From positions 1 to 64,000 of the forward strand of contig BLJB01000086.1 in assembly GCA_013423325.1 (NCBI GenBank): a stretch of DNA of 64,000 nt, read 5' to 3'. The translations under genes were made by a program, and so were the position numbers. Origin of the DNA: Usnea hakonensis (lineage: Eukaryota > Ascomycota > Lecanoromycetes > Lecanorales > Parmeliaceae). Position 1 is the first letter of the stretch; each line of letters starts with the position of its first letter. The notes beneath the pieces are model-generated. The model ran no database searches. It saw nothing but the letters and a program-made list of their open reading frames with translations, and was not told where the DNA came from. Positions 23,926-34,994 of the stretch are shown here, piece by piece.

Positions 23926-24290
23926 ACGTGAAGCTGGCCGATCAAGATGGTTCCATCACGAACAATTGATGTGCGAAGTCACTGGACCGTGGAACTGGGA
24001 GATGTTGTTGAAAAGATAGAGGACGAATCATGGATCGAGAGCAAGAACTCAGAGTAGTGACATTTCTCCTAGAGTCTAGCTTTATTATACAACTCGACTC
24101 GTGTGACGAAGCAGTCTTGTACAAAACGATTATTTCAGTAGTGCGATGAATGCTCTAGCATATTGAGAAGTCTGATTATCGTTCGTCGTGATCGAGCACT
24201 GTGAGTACAAGGGGTAGAAGACCCCTCGGCTATTTTAGGGTGTGCAAGTGTATCTGGAATCCTTGGCATGAAAAAAAATCCCCGCGCACC
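23926..24290. other. Intergenic, downstream of BTB copy 2
   Basis: No gene is seen. It contains the presumed 3' region of the BTB gene and runs into the inverted-repeat element that begins at 24291. Confidence 0.5.
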
Positions 24291-24591
24291 TTTAAAACTA
24301 CCTGATTTCTACTTTTTCTTAACCAACTTTTGAAACATTAATTATAAGAAGAGGTATTCTATATTAAAGTTCTTTTAAATAATAAGTTCTTCTAATATTT
24401 TTTTTCAAAAAATTCTTAAAGTAAAACTTTTTAAAAAAATTAAAAAATTTTAAAAAAAAGAGAGAGAAAAAAAAGAAGAAAAAAACCTAATAGATCTTAT
24501 TATTTAGAGTAGTTTTAGTAGTAACCATTCTTTCTTATAATTAATGATTTAAAAGTTAGTTAAGAAAAAGTAGAAATCAGGTAGTTTTAAA
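24291..24591. mobile_element. MITE-like element, 301 bp, long terminal inverted repeats
   Basis: The ends are inverse copies over about 60 bp. The outer part TTTAAAACTACCTGATTTCT is exact at both ends, and the repeat continues with few mismatches to ATTAATTATAAGAA. Two of the visible mismatches are C/T and G/A transitions (AACCAAC versus AACTAAC; TTTTGAAA versus TTTTAAAT). The interior is extremely AT-rich and has no coding capacity. It is therefore non-autonomous. A TA or TTAA target-site duplication fits the ends but cannot be proven because the terminal TTTAAA is itself palindromic. It ends 231 bp before the start codon of the MFS transporter. Confidence 0.72.
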
Positions 24592-24822
24592 CCCCTATTG
24601 AGGGCAATTACAGTAAATTCAAGAGCCGACTCCGGGTATACGGCACCACCTAGCAATTCACTTTGCCATAAACCCAATATTATTCATGATGCTGGTAGTC
24701 AAGCTAGCACATATAGCCATATCATCCCGCCCTTGCCACTTGAAAAATGTCGAAACTGTGGTCCTTGCTCCCTTTCATTTCTTTGCAGCCTCCAGAGCCT
24801 CCAATGGCTGGCGCCTCCCACC

Positions 24823-26354
24823 ATGAACGAGAAAGATTCGCCTCACGCTGCTACCAAAGCAAGTGGCAACCAAGCCAACAGTCCTCCAGTCGATTCAGAA
24901 ACGACCAGCCCTGTATCAGGCCTAGACCTGCCACAGGTTGAAAGAAAGAAGGGGCTCGATGAGCCACCAGATGGAGGCTATGGTTGGGTCTGCGTGATGT
25001 GCACTTTTTTCATAAACGCACATACATGGGGCATCAACTCTTCTTACGGCATCTTTCTTGCCTACTACTTGTCCAACGACTACTACCCAGGAGCTTCGGC
25101 CTTGGAATTCGCTTTTGTTGGAGGTCTCTCGATATCGCAAGCATTGCTCATTTCTCCATTGGCGACCTATACTACACGAGAATATGGAACAAGGACTACA
25201 TTGTTAATCGGCGTTGCCCTTGAAACCCTTGCGTTGATCGGGGCATCCTTTACTCATGAGATATGGCAGCTGTTTCTCAGTCAGGGAGTGTGCTTCGGAT
25301 TCGGTATGGGTTTTTTGTTTGTGGGCTCTGTCGGGATCGTCCCGCAATGGTTCACGAAGAAGAGAAGTCTTGCCAATGGGGTCGGTACTGCGGGTAGTGG
25401 CCTTGGGGGCTTGATGTACAGTTTAGCTACAAACGCCATGATTGATCGACTTGGTGTAGGATGGGCTTTTAGAATTCTTGGGATATTGGCCTGCGCGGTC
25501 AATTGCACTTGTGCTATACTAATAAGAGATCGCAATAAGGCTATTGGGTCGATTCAGTTGGCGTTCGACTATAGGCTATTTAAAAGACCAGCATTCTTAC
25601 TCGTACTGGGATGGGGCTTCTTCAGCATGATGGGCTACATCGTATTATTATTCTCGCTGCCGAACTATGCAGTCAGCATTGGTCTAAGTGCGCAGCAAGG
25701 ATCTGTAATTGGGGCAATACTCAACCTTGGGCAGGCCCTTGGCCGTCCTCTTGTGGGAATTTTTTCTGACAAGGCTGGCCGCATCAACTTGGCCGGCCTT
25801 TGCACATTCATAGCCGGGCTGTTTTGCCTGGTCATATGGATATTTGCTAAAAGCTTTGGTGTCATGGTATTCTTTGCCCTCATCGTGGGAACCGTCGCTG
25901 GTACTTTCTGGACTACGATCGGACCAGTCGGAGCGGAGGTTGTGGGTTTGAAAGAGCTACCTTCTGCTTTGTCAATTGTCTGGATAGTCCTTGTCCTTCC
26001 TACAACATGTAAGTCGCATCACCGGACCTGCGCTGACCATATCTTGGTGCTTGGCTGAATTAGATTCTAGTCTCTGAGCCGGTAGCCCTCAAGCTTAGGC
26101 AGACGAGTGGGAACATCTACCTTCATGCCCAGATCTTTACAGGCTTCATGTACATAGCGGCAGCAGTATGCATGTGGTTCTTGAAATCTTGGAAGATTGG
26201 TCAGATCCAGCAGATAGCTGCAGAGCAAGGAAAGAGGGCTGAAGATATAGATGCAGCATCTGCTGAGCCCGTGGGTGAAGGGGCTGGCTCTTTTGTGCCG
26301 AAGAGGTCTAAAAGCAATGTATTAAAACGTCTTTCTAGTACGAAGAGGGTATGA
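24823..26354 (+). CDS. MFS transporter, monocarboxylate (SLC16/MCH) type
   Basis: This is a membrane transporter of the major facilitator superfamily, monocarboxylate-porter branch. Exons 24823-26008 and 26071-26354 give 489 aa. The family signature PPDGGYGWVCV lies near residues 48-58 at the start of the first membrane helix, and about 12 hydrophobic segments follow. The central loop holds RDRNK, and the start of the C-terminal half holds DYRLFKRPAFLLVLGW. ATG 24823 is the only in-frame methionine before the signature, so it is taken as start. The 62-nt intron falls in the last loop, and the acceptor at 26070 restores TTFSEPVALKLRQTSG. The cytosolic tail is Lys/Ser-rich. The substrate is unknown: fungal members of this branch carry short-chain acids, riboflavin or other solutes, so lactate or pyruvate transport must not be assumed. 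Confidence 0.88.
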
Positions 26355-26761
26355 AGTCTGATTTTTGCGTGTTGAGGTATCCACATATGGTGCGACTGTC
26401 TAGCATAGTAACATAACGTTCATAATTCTTTGGAGAAATTAAATTCCTGCTACTGCCCCTTGAGTTCTAATAATTAATGACTTTAGAATCCGTCGTGGAT
26501 CTGAGGGTTTCAATTTGTAGAAATTTGCACTCCATGATTGAGTCACATAATTCGTAGGATTTGCGAGTTGTTTTTCCTCTCGAATGTTTACGCCAAGCCC
26601 GCGAAGCGCCTCACGCTTGCAGTCCCACAACACGGCTCTTTCTTTCTCCCCCTCCATCTACCACTCCCACCTTCAGACACAACCCCTCAAGCCTTTGACT
26701 TGCTCCTCTCTCTCTACATCTGACCTTTCTTCTAAGACCTCAATCTTACTCCAAAATCAAA
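26355..26761. promoter_or_regulatory. Beta-tubulin promoter and pyrimidine-rich leader
   Basis: The 407 bp before the tubulin start end in a strongly CT-rich stretch (about 26630-26745), a feature commonly seen ahead of highly expressed fungal genes. The exact transcription start is not visible. Confidence 0.5.
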
Positions 26762-28539
26762 ATGCGTGAAATCGTACGTCTTCATCCCACATAAAACCAT
26801 TTTCCAAAACGCGTCCATGACCATTCCCCCCCTTCGCTGATTGCAGACAACATTGCTAACCCTTGCTCTTCTTTTTGTGTAGGTGCATCTTCAAACCGGT
26901 CAATGCGTAAGTCTACGTGACTGCAAGTAGTCAGATCTCGACTAATGAAGCAAGGGTAACCAAATTGGTGCTGCCTTCTGGTGTGTTTACCCTCGAGTCC
27001 CTGTACGTGATGTGATGAGTATGCTGATGAAAGTCGATGATCCACAGGCAGATAATATCTGGCGAGCATGGACTCGATGGCTCTGGCCAGTAAGCAATTT
27101 CAAGATGCCACCACCTTTGGACACCCTTGACCCTGCTAGGTACAACGGAACATCCGACCTTCAGCTTGAGCGCATGAACGTCTACTTCAATGAGGTAGTA
27201 CGAGGTGGTGTGTCCTTGACATGAATTATAGCTTACTCTATTTTAGGCGTCGAACAACAAATATGTCCCCCGTGCAGTCCTCGTCGATCTCGAGCCTGGT
27301 ACCATGGATGCTGTCCGCGCTGGTCCCTTCGGCCAACTCTTCCGGCCCGATAATTTTGTCTTTGGTCAATCTGGTGCTGGTAACAACTGGGCCAAGGGTC
27401 ATTACACTGAAGGTGCAGAGTTGGTGGATCAGGTCCTTGACGTTGTGCGTCGCGAGGCGGAAGGCTGCGATTGCCTCCAGGGCTTCCAGATCACACACTC
27501 CCTTGGCGGTGGAACTGGTGCTGGTATGGGAACGCTTTTGATCTCGAAAATCCGTGAGGAATTTCCAGACCGGATGATGGCCACGTTTTCAGTGGTCCCT
27601 TCACCAAAGGTATCGGACACTGTTGTAGAGCCATACAACGCTACTCTATCCGTGCATCAATTGGTCGAGAACTCGGATGAGACCTTCTGTATCGACAACG
27701 AGGTTGGTCAATGGTGTACTCTTCAGATATTCTAAGGGCTGACATGTCACTTTAGGCGCTCTACGACATCTGCATGCGCACCCTCAAGCTCGCCAACCCA
27801 TCTTACGGCGATCTCAACCACCTTGTCTCCGCGGTCATGTCTGGTGTCACCACCTGTCTACGTTTCCCCGGGCAACTCAACTCCGATCTTCGCAAATTGG
27901 CTGTCAACATGGTGCCATTTCCCCGGCTTCATTTCTTTATGGTTGGCTTCGCACCTCTCACTAGCCGCGGTGCTCACCAATTCCGTGCTGTCACTGTACC
28001 TGAATTGACCCAGCAAATGTACGACCCTAAGAACATGATGGCCGCCTCTGATTTCAGAAACGGTCGCTACCTGACTTGCGCTGCCATCTTCCGCGGAAAG
28101 GTGTCCATGAAGGAAGTCGAAGATCAGATGCGTAACGTCCAGAACAAGAACGCCTCGTATTTCGTTGAGTGGATCCCGAACAACGTCCAGACCGCTCTCT
28201 GCTCTATTCCTCCCCGCGGGCTGAAGATGTCGTCGACCTTCATCGGCAACTCGACCTCTATTCAAGAGCTATTCAAGCGCGTTGGTGACCAATTCACTGC
28301 TATGTTCCGTCGGAAGGCTTTCCTGCATTGGTATACCGGCGAGGGAATGGACGAGATGGAGTTCACAGAGGCTGAAAGCAACATGAACGACTTAGTATCT
28401 GAATATCAGCAGTATCAGGAGGCGTCCGTGTCGGAGGGCGAGGAAGAATAGTTAGTTCTGCCCATTAACCCCTATCGAAACCCTGCTAACGGTCAATTTT
28501 CCCAGCGAGGAGGAAGCTCCTGTCGAAGCCGAGGAGTAG
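26762..28539 (+). CDS. TUB2: Beta-tubulin
   Basis: This is a microtubule subunit that binds GTP. Eight exons (26762-26773, 26883-26906, 26955-26980, 27048-27089, 27140-27194, 27247-27702, 27756-28450, 28506-28539) give 447 aa, the usual length. The seven introns crowd the 5' end, as in most moulds. The MREI autoregulatory start, the GGGTGAGMG phosphate loop (140-148) and the acidic C-terminal tail are present. Residues linked to benzimidazole resistance have the sensitive form: His6, Tyr50, Phe167, Glu198, Phe200 and Leu240. The last intron falls inside codon TAC of the tail; without splicing the frame reads TAG at once, so an unspliced message ends after EGEEE. Small departures from common fungal tubulin are visible (ASNNKYV, GVTTCLRF, GAHQFRAV). 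Confidence 0.97.
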
Positions 28540-29473
28540 ATCATGCGGCTCCTTGCCTGCTCTCAGGTTATTTCTGAGTGAGGTCATCCGGGCGATAGCA
28601 CTAACAATGCGACACCTGCATGACTGATGTTGTTTACGTGGTTCAAATTGAATTCTGTTTCTAGCGAAAAGATAGTGAAGCGTGTGAGGCGATTAGGCAG
28701 GAGTGCAAATGCAATTGTCATTGACATAGCAGTGCTGGGATTTGCCGAGAGGTCGCTGCTCCCCATTCAATGCTGTGTTTCTTGAAGAATCCTGCTACTG
28801 CGAGCCTCGTTTTGCTTCGGTCTTCTCTCCCTCATCCAGTGCGAACACTTTCCTCTTCCATCATTCCCACTCCATCCAAAAAAACCCGTCCCTTCTCCTT
28901 CTCCTCCCCCTTCCCTTGACCTCGCCGTCCACATCAGGAATGAAGCTGGCTATCTATTTGTTTGACTGCGATGTAGGGAGCCTGAGAGCGCGTTGGGTGT
29001 TGGGGGAAAGGGGGGGAGGGTCGGGGCTATTTCCATCGATCGATCAATCAATCAATCATTGATTGGTTGGAATACTGGAGTTCTCATGGAAAGGAAGGAA
29101 GGAATGAAGGAAGGAATGAAGGAAGGAATAAAGGAAGGAAGGGTTCATCCATTTCGCTGTAGCTGGTGAACTTTTCTTTTCTTCCTTTCTAGACAGGTAT
29201 GGTTATCGTTTCCCAACATTGCGAGGGCGTCTTGGGTCAGTGGGATCGTTCGCATGGTTCTCATATTTAGAGAAAAAAAGTAAAGCAAGGGAAGTCTTCC
29301 ATTTGACGGGGATGCGAGTAAGAAGACAAGGTTCAATGTCCTAATAGATACACTTGAGAATCATTTGGATACCTCCGCTCGGTCAATCTTCTTCCAGATC
29401 GTTTTACTAAATGGACCATTGTTTTGTTGGAGCTATCACTGTACAAAAAACCACCCTCCCTTTCGGTAGATTC
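28540..29473. other. Convergent 3' interval beta-tubulin / CUS2
   Basis: These 934 bp lie between two converging stop codons. They contain GATC/AATC repeats near 29036-29057 and a GGAA/GAAT-rich minisatellite at 29088-29143. No gene is supported. Confidence 0.6.
29088..29143. repeat. GGAAGGAATGAA-type minisatellite
   Basis: Units of about 12-13 bp built from GGAA and GAAT are repeated about four times. The tract is purely purine apart from the thymines and lies in the tubulin 3' flank. Confidence 0.85.
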
Positions 29474-31071
29474 TCAGTCTTGAGCAGCACCGGCCTCTTC
29501 CTCGAGCCAGCTCCCGAACTGATCCAACCGCCTGCCCTCTTCTTCATTCCCTTCTTCTCCGTCGTCTGCAATGGCGACAGCTTTCCTCTCGCTCGACTTT
29601 TTGAATTTTTCGTTCCCGTCGGCGATGTAGGCTTCTACGACCATGCCGGCGAAATGGCGGCCGTTCATGACCTTTATTCAGGGGGTCAGTCAGTGTATGG
29701 AGAAAACAGTGCGCTTTGCTTGGACTTTGCAGGTTACGTCGTTTTGCTTCTGAGGTTTTTGAAAGATTGTGATGGGCAACATACCTTTACGCACTCATTA
29801 GCGGCTATGGCGTTGGCAAACCGCACGCTTGCTACTCCATCGATTTCCTTGTCGAAGAGAACGACGTTGGTGACTTCGCCTAGCTTGGCGCATTCCTCTC
29901 GGATGTCTTCTTTGATATCGAGTATGGCCGCTGGGTCTTCCTACAGCTAGAGATGTCAATGGAATATTCGGATTGGAGAGGCGGGGGATGTTTAACGCAC
30001 CTCGAGTTCCTTGAGAGTGAACAGATGTTTTAGTATGGCCACCTTATCCCACCGTGAACTAGTCTCCTGAAGGGCTTGTGGATCATCATCGTCCCAATCT
30101 GCGAGTTTACTGCGCCTCGTCAGCGCCGCTTTTTCCAATGATTGGAATGTGATTGAGCCATACTTGTTCAACTTCTGCGTCTTCTTCATAATCTTCTTTT
30201 TATCCTTCATATTGCTCTTCGCTGGCGCGTCTTTCTGAGCCTTGTAACTAAAGTCGGCTGCAGCGACCTTCATTTTTTGCCCGTCACCTAGCCTAAATTC
30301 CGTATCATCGAGTAACTGTATGGCCAAATCCACGCTCTCGGCTCGAAAATAGAGGATGAGAGCGTCTCCCTTGAAGTCGCCGTCCTCGTCGGTGTACAGT
30401 TTGATTCGTGGCTTACCACGATCAATTTCCTCGGCAATGACACCGCAGCGAGAGAAGACATCGTGCACTTCTTGTACTGAGGCATCGAGAGGGAGCGAGG
30501 TCACGTAGACGGCAGTGTTTTTGCGTTCCCGGGGTTCTGGGGCCGGCTTTGCTTTCTTGGTGTTCAGCCGACCACCTGTCTCCTGTCTCGCAAAATACCA
30601 CATCAGCTCTCGCTCAAGAAGATTGTTCTTACAAGAACACGAGTTACGCAAAAGCTGCCTCTTACATCTTCCCCGTTGGTATGAACCTGCTTTTTCCTTT
30701 TCTTCCCTGCCTGCGCTGGCTCCGCCTCATCCACACCTTCCACTGCGTAAGCCGTTCTTTGCTGCTCCATCAAAGCATCGTCCAACTGTAGATCCAACAA
30801 CGACCAGGCATGCAATTAGAATCCGCCATCCTGACCATAGCTTGCACAGGCACCCTCATATATACGCAGGGGAACGAGGGCGTACCACTGGAACCCATCT
30901 CTTCAGCGCGTCATCAAATTCAAACTCTTCACCATTGTCTGCTTCGAGGATGAACTTGTTGGCGAGCTTGGAAAAGGAAACTCGTGGGTCTCCGTCGAAG
31001 TCCTCGGGGTTTAGGGGAAATTGAGAGAGCATAGCAGGGGGTGAGCGGTTGGGAGACTCAGTGCTTGCCAT
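29474..31071 (-). CDS. CUS2: U2 snRNP-associated splicing factor Cus2 / Tat-SF1 homologue
   Basis: This is a nuclear RNA-binding protein that assists U2 snRNA folding and prespliceosome formation. Six exons (31071-30886, 30785-30666, 30582-30164, 30109-30001, 29940-29785, 29671-29474) give 395 aa. RRM1 covers about 125-205 and begins TAVYVTSLPLDASVQEVHDVF, with RNP1-like GDALILYF. A basic linker (KSNMKDKKKIMKKTQKL) follows. RRM2 covers about 268-350: EDIREECAKLGEVTNVVLF, then GVASVRFA, and GRHFAGMVVEAYIAD after the last intron. The acidic, Trp-containing tail (FGSWLEEEAG) is family-typical. The N-terminal FEFDDALKRWVPV resembles the region preceding RRM1 in Tat-SF1. Intron 3 (30163-30110) is 54 nt, in frame and stop-free; splicing it joins KLNN to KLADWDDDD. 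The second RRM is likely a UHM, inferred from the family. Confidence 0.88.
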
Positions 31072-31630
31072 AATCGCAAGAGAGCTCTGATTCAAAGATC
31101 TTTAAAGAAGTGAAGTCCATGGGATTGCTGAGACTACTTTACCTTGATACGAAAGTGACCGCCTACCAAGGTGAAATCTCGGCGATTCTATGCCAAGCCA
31201 CTCGTACTCGTATACTCATTACTCAGGAGGTAAGGTACCTGAGGCAGAAATTTTGTTATTTACTGAATCTCTACAAGTATTTTTGGGGCGCGACTTCTGC
31301 CATTTTCAATACTGGAGACTTATGGGAGGTGGAAAGATCAGACATAGTATTATGTTTGGCGCAGTCTATGAATAAAGACATTGTGAAAGGACATCTGTCT
31401 AGAGTGTGATATACAGCTGCAACCTAAACCAGGCATGCTTGCAAAATCCAGCGCTTGCTGTCGCCGCCTGCCAACACCCCTATGTCAGACGAACACATTG
31501 CGCCTTCCCACAAGGACTGCTAGACGTCTTTTGAACCTCTCCAAGCGACCAAAAGAAATCCAGCTTCAAATATAAATTACGAAGCGAAAGGTAGCCGTTG
31601 ACACCGGTTCAATTCAGGGACTCCATTTGC
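31072..31630. other. Intergenic, CUS2 promoter and ammonium permease 3' end
   Basis: These 559 bp contain a GGTAAGGTACCTGAGG motif near 31228 and CTCGTACTCGTATAC near 31202. No gene is seen. Confidence 0.5.
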
Positions 31631-33396
31631 TCATGGCCGCTGGCGTACCTTCATCGGTATCTCCTTCATAGGTATCTCGTCCGAAGAAGTAGAGAAATTT
31701 TTCTCATGACCTCGACCCATTCGGGAGTCTTGGTCAGCAGAATACTTTGATTCGTTGTCGTCGATCAGCGCATCGCCGTTAAGGACGTCTCGCGTAAGCT
31801 CAACGTAGTCGTAGGCAAACTCGCCAATCTCGGCATCGTCCATACCAAGCACCTCAGCTTCTTCACTTGCACGCAGCCGAAGTCCTGGGATGAGGTTCAT
31901 GAGAAAGAGGATAATACATGAACCGCCGAACGAGTAGGCGAACCCGGTGACAGAGTCAGCGAGTTGTTTAGCAAGTTGGATCCAGTGGTGATTAAGCCAT
32001 CCTCCAGGAATGACGGAGAAACCGTCGAGATGTGCTATGTAATCACTAAAACCTTGTCAGTGCAAGGGCAGTGCGTTCCAAGAGGATGGTACTTACGCTG
32101 CAAAGAAGCCTGTGCAAAGGTTACCCACAAGTCCACCAATAGCATGCACGGCGAAGATATCCAGGGCATCGTCAATGCCGAGGAGGAATTTTATCTTTGT
32201 GCCGTAATTACACGCGGATCCTGCAAGGACACCGTATACCACAGCGGACCAAGCCGGCACGTATCCAGATCCTGGGGTGATCGCAACCAAACCTGCAACG
32301 ATTCCAGAACAGAATCCGACGGCCGACCATTTCCTTTCGAGTCTGTAATCCAGCAGGCACCATGTTATTCCTCCAACAGAGGCGGCGAGGTTGGTAACAA
32401 CAGCGGCCATGACAGCACGCATGCTTGCACTCAAAGCTGAACCGGCATTGAAGCCAAACCATCCGACCCATAAAAATACGGTTCCAATGATGACCTGAGT
32501 CACATTATGGGGTCGGAAATTTAGCTCATGGGTCCCATGTCCCCTTCTCTTTCCAAGCATCAGCGAATATGCTAGAGCAGCGGATCCGGACGAGATGTGC
32601 ACAGGTGTGCCACCAGCAAAGTCGAGACCACCCATATGCGCTACCCACCCATTAGGGTTCCACGTCCAGCAAGCAATCGGGTCATAGATGACAGTAGCCC
32701 AAACCACCATGAAAATAACACAGGGGAGCATGCGGCCTCTCTCTGCGACAGCGCCCACGGCGAGAGCTACTCTATACATAACTTGTCAACAACCTCGACG
32801 ATTCGTTACCTAGGAAGAGATGACCTTACGTGATAGCAGCGAACATGCCCTGATACACGGCGAACAAGAGATCCGGGATTTTGTGGCTACCAACAGACGG
32901 TGCCGCCAATACATTCCTGAAGCCTATGTTGTCGAGGTTTCCAATATATCTTCCGGCCGTGTGTGAGAAGGTGAGGGAGTAGCCCCAAAAGAACCACTGG
33001 AATGAGGTGACGGCAGTAGCCATCATTGAGAGCCATATCAGGGAGAGAGCGGATTTCCTTCGCGCGAGTCCAGAGTAGAAGAAACTTATGATTATGTCAG
33101 TTTTGAAGGACGGCTCAGTGGTTGAGTTGTCAGAAGACATACCCGACGCCCGGAATCATAAGTAACACGAGAGCGGTGGAGGTGAGCATCCAAGCCATAT
33201 CGCCGGCCTAGGATTGTCAAGTCGGTCAGCGGCGGCAACGAAGCAAGCTTAGCAAGAAGCATACATTATAGTAAACATTGAGATCTTGAGTGAGTGAGTT
33301 TCCGCCTGTAGGGTCGCCGGTCTCATTGAATGGAACGAAGGTGGTGTAATTGAGATTATCGAGGTTCACTCCTTCCACCACCACAGGAGCAGACAT
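31631..33396 (-). CDS. Ammonium permease (Mep/Amt family)
   Basis: This is a plasma-membrane ammonium transporter. Five exons (33396-33265, 33207-33143, 33084-32830, 32771-32097, 32045-31631) give 513 aa, a normal length with about 11 membrane helices. Family signatures are strong: AGDMAWMLTSTALVLLMIPGVGFFYSGL at the splice joins of exons 2 and 3 (shown here only as separate motifs AGDMAWMLT and FFYSGLARRKS), DFAGGTPVHISSG carrying the first pore histidine, and FAVHAIGGLVGN carrying the second. Both twin histidines are kept, as in Mep2-type permeases; yeast Mep1/Mep3 have Glu at the first. The cytosolic tail is acidic and Ser-rich and ends with a duplicated EIPMK. The upstream side has several GATA-type sites, in keeping with nitrogen control. 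Whether it is a Mep2-like sensor is not decidable here. Confidence 0.94.
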
Positions 33397-33743
33397 GTTT
33401 GCTGATGTTCAGAATGACAAGCTCACACGTCGGGGCCAAGCTTGGCCTCGGTCCACTTGAACAAGCTGGAGGCTGAACGGGGGCGCGCGATGATGGTCGT
33501 TGCTCGTAGTCTCGTGGGCTGGTAGGCAGTCCAATGTGAGATTGGAGTACCCGGTAGTCGGTAGGATAATTTTATGAATATAGGTATCCAGGTGTAAGAG
33601 TGGGGATGGCGTTGATCAAAGAGTTTGCGCCCGAGTGTAGTTGGAGCGGGTCAGTCTTGTTTTGCGCTTATGAGTATTTAGTATTTGGCACGAGTGGTGA
33701 ATTGGGTTGATTCAGGGCCCCCTGGTGTAGATCGTATGGGGGG

Positions 33744-34286
33744 AGATAAAGTACCTAACTCTATGGGAGATAAGGGGAGATGAGGCACGACTGCTGGGTT
33801 CGAGATTCACCACTGAACTCAAATTACAGGACTCTATAAAAGTAAAATAAATAAATGATAGTAGAGTAAGTAGTATTTAAAATACTTATTCAATTTCAAG
33901 AGGGTAGGTAGTACTGATAAAAGCTTCGGTTCTCAAACAAATAATAATCTAATCATTTCTTTGCAAACTGAATTGAGCCTTCAATAATCAATGACATGGC
34001 TACCTTCCAGGTTGGTGTGTGATTGTGATACGAGGCGTTTGACCGAGGCGGCACATTTCATAAGGTAAAGTATGCAATCAATCGGAAGCGTGGAAAATGC
34101 CAAGGCTGTCTATTTTCTGTCTTCTGCAGGTCCAGCCGTAAATCGTGATCCTCGCTTGTCTTAGGCTCTTAGCTGGCGTGGACTGAAGATGTATCCTATA
34201 CCTTTTCAGGAAGGTGGGAAACCAATCCAACGAGACTCTCCACGTCTAAGGTAATTTTGTTTCTCTTTCCTTCAGCAGTGAGATAA
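33744..34286. promoter_or_regulatory. Cluster of GATA-factor sites upstream of the ammonium permease
   Basis: Four copies of the HGATAR consensus (AGATAA three times, TGATAA once) lie 350-890 bp upstream of the permease start. AreA/Nit2-type activators bind such sites and switch on ammonium permeases when good nitrogen is scarce. The grouping is seen; binding is inferred. Confidence 0.5.
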
Positions 34287-34994
34287 ATGGTAACACGTAA
34301 TACATGAACGGGTGTTAATAAAAAATCCTTCCGTCATACCTATCATTTTGCTGCTTGAACGTGATACTTCCATCGCGAAGCATCAGTTAATATCGGTACC
34401 GTGTCGAGTACCACGCCGGTCCTTATCACAATTGGTTGCCGATGCAGCCCTACCGGAACCAACACAAAGTGTGTATATGAGCCAACCAAAGCGTTGACCC
34501 AGCAGCATTCTCATATCGTTCTTGACCTTCTTGCAGCAAATTGACGTTCCAGCAATGTGCTTTTTTAAATTTGCAGTCGCTCAATCCGGGCTTGTGAAAT
34601 ATTAAGATTAATGTCCGCTGAGATGTCTCGATAGGCATGGCATCGAGGACCGATCTTTGATGGGGGTGGATAACAGTTCGTCCGAACGGACGACAACAAA
34701 TGTCCCGGACAGCGCTCAGGCCAGCACGGACCCGAGTCTCCGAGGAGAACGATATATACTGGATGACCTAGAAGTATTCCTCAGGAGCTTATGGTGCAAT
34801 TCCGATACAATTCTAAGTGCATTGTCCTGGCAGCCCTTTAGGCAGGGCGTTATCCGATGTTAGTCCTAGCGTTTAGGACCTTCGGGGCCGATCTCTGATA
34901 ACATCTCTTCTTGACCGAGCCTGTTCGCCGCTGTCAATCTCCTCTACCATTCTTCTCTATGAATCCCTGCAACGACTGGAACAATAAACAGATC

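Noticed and set aside
24291..24591. Transposase gene inside either inverted-repeat element
   Set aside because: Both elements are short, AT-rich inside and have no open frame longer than chance.
29088..29143. CRISPR-like regular repeat
   Set aside because: The units are tandem GGAA/GAAT simple repeats without spacers, in a eukaryotic genome.
33790..33806. Possible tRNA B-box (GGTTCGAGATTC)
   Set aside because: No A-box or cloverleaf could be folded around it.
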